Shown here: positions 6,300-6,845 of the stretch, one piece after another
How positions within the stretch are numbered: position 1 is the stretch's first letter
How the letters are laid out: each line of letters starts with the position of its first letter
DNA from: CAZSNT01 sp964607765
GTDB lineage: Bacteria > Verrucomicrobiota > Lentisphaeria > Oligosphaerales > JABHEG01
NCBI GenBank assembly: GCA_964607765.1
Contig: CAZSNT010000288.1
Span: 1-6,845 of the forward strand
Reading direction: 5' to 3'
DNA: 6,845 nucleotides
Notes under the pieces: generated by a model
Databases searched by the model: none
Told to the model about the DNA's origin: nothing
The model's input: the letters and a program-made list of their open reading frames with translations, nothing else
Position numbers and translations under genes: made by a program

Positions 6300-6496
6300 C
6301 ATGCCCGTGCCCATGCCCGTGCCCGTGCCCGATGTCCGGAAAACGCCCTGTGCTGTCCGCGCCTCTACCCGTTTTCCGGCCATCCCCGTGCCCGCCCTCA
6401 TGCCCGTGCCCGTGCCCGTGCCCGTGCCCGTGCCCGTGCCCGTGCCCGACGTCCGGAAAACGCCCGGTGCTGTCCGCGCCTCTACCCGCTTTCCGG
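6300..6496 (+). repeat. (A/G)TGCCC hexamer runs with CCGGAAAACG hairpins, two units (3' array)
   Basis: Five (A/G)TGCCC hexamers lie at 6301-6330 and eight at 6400-6447, each followed by GATGTCCGG or GACGTCCGG. In unit 1 CCGGAAAACG (6336-6345) pairs perfectly with CGTTTTCCGG (6370-6379). In unit 2 the same arm (6453-6462) pairs with CGCTTTCCGG (6487-6496) with one mismatch. The 24-base loops of the two units differ at one base, and the unit period is 117 bp. Orientation is the same as in the 5' array, but here the neighbouring gene is on the opposite strand, so the G-rich (GGGCAC)n would lie in its leader RNA if transcription starts upstream. Confidence 0.9.
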
Positions 6497-6566
6497 TCAT
6501 CGGCGTTGTTCCGCACGGGACTGTCGTGGTCGTTCACATGCCGGATACTACACCGCATGGCAGAAC
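6497..6566. other. Gene-free spacer between the two repeat arrays
   Basis: I see no gene here. The only structure is 6544-6559 (GATACTACACCGCATG), which is nearly the reverse complement of 6646-6660 (CATGCGGCGTATATC) inside the adjacent tandem repeat, with one mismatch and one extra base. Together with the arrays on each side, this makes 6235-6845 a 611-base stretch with no supportable coding sequence. The open frames across it consist of translated hexamers. Confidence 0.5.
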
Positions 6567-6845
6567 ACCCGGGTCAGGAGACCCGGGCAACGGCATGGGG
6601 CCGCATCGCCCCCGTAGCCCGGCTCTCCTGAGCCGGGACTCTTGTCATGCGGCGTATATCGCTGTACAACACGACCACCCGGTCAACAGACCCGGGCAAC
6701 GGCATGGGGCCGCATCGCCCCCCGTAGCCCGGCTCTCCTGAGCCGGGACTCTTGTCATGCGGCGTATATCGTTGTACAACACGACCACCGGGTCAACAGA
6801 CCCGGGCAACGGCATGGGGCCGCATCGCCCCCCGTAGCCCGGCTC
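6567..6845 (+). repeat. 110-bp tandem repeat with nested hairpins, about 2.5 copies, cut by the window end
   Basis: Copies begin near 6567, 6677 and 6787. The first two differ mainly by one C in a C-run, C/T at 6662 versus 6772 and C/G at 6680 versus 6790; the partial third is identical to the second from 6801. Each unit carries a hairpin of the form (A)CCCGGGT-loop-ACCCGGG, perfect over 7 bp in copy 1 (6568-6574/6581-6587). It also carries an 8-bp hairpin CCCGGCTC-TCCT-GAGCCGGG (6618-6637, 6728-6747), enclosed by an outer 7-bp stem GCCGCAT/ATGCGGC (6600-6606/6647-6653). The palindrome GTTGTACAAC is at 6771-6780. No open frame or spacer variation suggests coding or CRISPR function. Confidence 0.9.

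Noticed and set aside
6235..6558. Gly-His-rich N-terminal extension of the YchF-like protein
   Set aside because: The family start motif lies at 6234, the protein length matches the family from there, and the extension is only translated repeat.
6301..6741. Plus-strand open frames through the 3' arrays (Pro-Val and Pro-Cys repeats)
   Set aside because: The translation consists of the hexamer and the 110-bp repeat; there is no family similarity and no supporting ribosome binding site.
6567..6845. CRISPR array
   Set aside because: Whole 110-bp units repeat almost identically with no variable spacers, and no cas gene is near.
1..6845. A dedicated new multi-gene system (defence, secretion or biosynthesis)
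   Set aside because: The four proteins belong to unrelated, common families and their spacing does not show a tight functional cassette; the novelty here is in the repeats.

Overview
The window is GC-rich bacterial DNA carrying four protein genes, with repeat elements in nearly every gap between them. The export signals (a Sec signal peptide on one protein, a twin-arginine signal on another), the S9 peptidase style and the Tat-exported hydroxypyruvate-isomerase-like TIM barrel suggest a Gram-negative of the PVC type (Kiritimatiellota, Verrucomicrobiota, Planctomycetota) or Hydrogenedentota. That placement is inferred from protein style only; no rRNA or other marker is present.

Layout. Positions 1-186 hold a hairpin module, a second perfect hairpin, and two runs of the hexamer GTGCCC, each followed by a CCGGAA-type element. 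A plus-strand gene at 272-1330 encodes a zinc-dependent succinylglutamate desuccinylase/aspartoacylase-family protein. It converges on a three-gene minus-strand block across a 150-base gap that holds a long nested inverted repeat (1354-1441). In transcription order the minus-strand block is: a divergent YchF/DUF933-family P-loop protein (6234-5161), a Tat-exported sugar isomerase/epimerase-like TIM-barrel protein (5098-4136), and a secreted S9 serine peptidase (4031-1482). The gaps are 62 bases (four copies of a heptamer) and 104 bases (one hairpin), so co-transcription is possible but unproven. Upstream of the YchF-like gene, 6235-6845 has no gene. It holds a second hexamer-plus-hairpin array and then a 110-bp tandem repeat that runs off the window end.

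Functionally the four genes do not form an obvious pathway. Two are probably exported hydrolytic or carbohydrate enzymes, one is a metal amidohydrolase/deacylase-like enzyme, and one is a translation- or stress-linked nucleotide-binding protein. I see no defence system, mobile-element gene, CRISPR array or biosynthetic cluster.

The most unusual content is non-coding. Each hexamer run is, on the minus strand, a perfect G3N3 G-quadruplex motif joined to an inverted repeat, and such arrays lie just upstream of both outward-bounding genes. The hairpin of the 110-bp repeat reappears in inverted orientation at the opposite window edge, so the four-gene block is bracketed by related repeats. The runs are multiples of three bases and stay open in frame with the downstream genes, so automatic start calling may add false Pro-Val or Gly-His tails to two proteins. 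The YchF-like protein is also odd: its Walker A serine is lysine and its DxxG motif is gone.
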